Assembly: GCA_015179025.1 (NCBI GenBank)
Contig: WHUX01000636.1
Location: forward strand, 1-16,156
Origin: Terfezia claveryi
Lineage: Eukaryota > Ascomycota > Pezizomycetes > Pezizales > Pezizaceae
Reading direction: 5' to 3'
Length of the DNA: 16,156 nucleotides
The translations under genes were made by a program, and so were the position numbers. The notes below the pieces were generated by a model, which saw only the letters and a program-made list of their open reading frames with translations, searched no databases and was not told the DNA's origin. Below are positions 16,049-16,156 of the stretch, one piece after another; the stretch's first letter is position 1; every line of letters begins with the position of its first letter.

Positions 16049-16156
16049 AAAGCATCGTATGATTGCCATTAATTCTTTATCGTATATTTCGTAGTTGTAC
16101 TTGGCTAGGGAATGTTTCTTTTAAGAAGTATGCTACAGGATATAGTATTCCATTCT
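16049..16156 (-). pseudogene. element A, RT/RNase H junction segment (partial)
   Basis: On the minus strand this reads KKHS, then YNYEIYDKELMAIIRC, the conserved Gypsy segment that immediately precedes FEEWRPELE at 14247. One in-frame stop is present upstream of the KKHS motif. It is the upstream half of the RNase H region split by the nested LTR element and runs out of the window. Confidence 0.85.

Noticed and set aside
12480..16156. Element A as a potentially active retrotransposon
   Set aside because: Multiple stops and frameshifts in integrase and chromodomain plus a 1.8-kb insertion in RNase H rule out activity.

Overview
The window looks like nuclear DNA of a filamentous ascomycete (Pezizomycotina-like), in a transposon-rich, gene-poor region. 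Three things support this. Introns are short (49-64 nt) with GTATGT/GTAAGT donors and CTGAC or TACTAAT branch sites. There is a long AT-rich block, and one repeat family can be compared with its mutated relative: at the sites compared, all changes are C to T or G to A in CpA/TpG context, which is the signature of repeat-induced point mutation (RIP). Chromodomain-bearing Ty3/Gypsy retroelements are nested in one another. The species cannot be named from the sequence.

Layout. 1-1.5 kb: a possible 3' end of a spliced gene (+), a T-rich tract between 10-bp direct repeats, a small two-exon gene (-, 651-928) and weak coding remnants. 1.5-2.8 kb: mostly non-coding, with a 24-30 bp minisatellite and two short perfect palindromes. 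2.7-5.4 kb: a foldback structure. Two arrays of a 40/43-bp unit face each other (14 units on +, about 26 on -) and are enclosed by several short inverted repeats and two strong hairpins. 5.4-5.7 kb: small inverted-repeat (MITE-like) insertions, one with a clear 8-bp target-site duplication (TSD). 5.7-7.9 kb: one recognisable gene on the minus strand, a Crinkler-type P-loop NTPase joined to a PD-(D/E)xK-like nuclease domain, with three introns and two apparent frameshifts. 7.9-8.5 kb: intergenic, with promoter-like motifs. 8.5-10.1 kb: extremely AT-rich, RIP-like DNA. 10.1-16.2 kb: a stack of nested LTR retroelements.

Retroelement stack, oldest to youngest by nesting. Element B (minus strand) is a mutated LTR element; part of its 3' LTR and its chromodomain remain. 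A 624-bp solo LTR (element C, TSD GTTAG) sits in B's LTR. Element A, a Gypsy chromovirus (minus strand, 3' LTR 11989-12449), sits next to B's chromodomain and continues past the right edge. A 1.8-kb LTR-internal-LTR element with B-type LTRs and no coding capacity (14253-16048, TSD AAAGC) interrupts the RNase H region of A.

No operon-like cooperation exists here. The only gene with a predictable activity is the Crinkler-type NTPase-nuclease, and it appears broken. The most unusual structure is the Foldback-like inverted minisatellite with its recurring AGTCTGG motifs.
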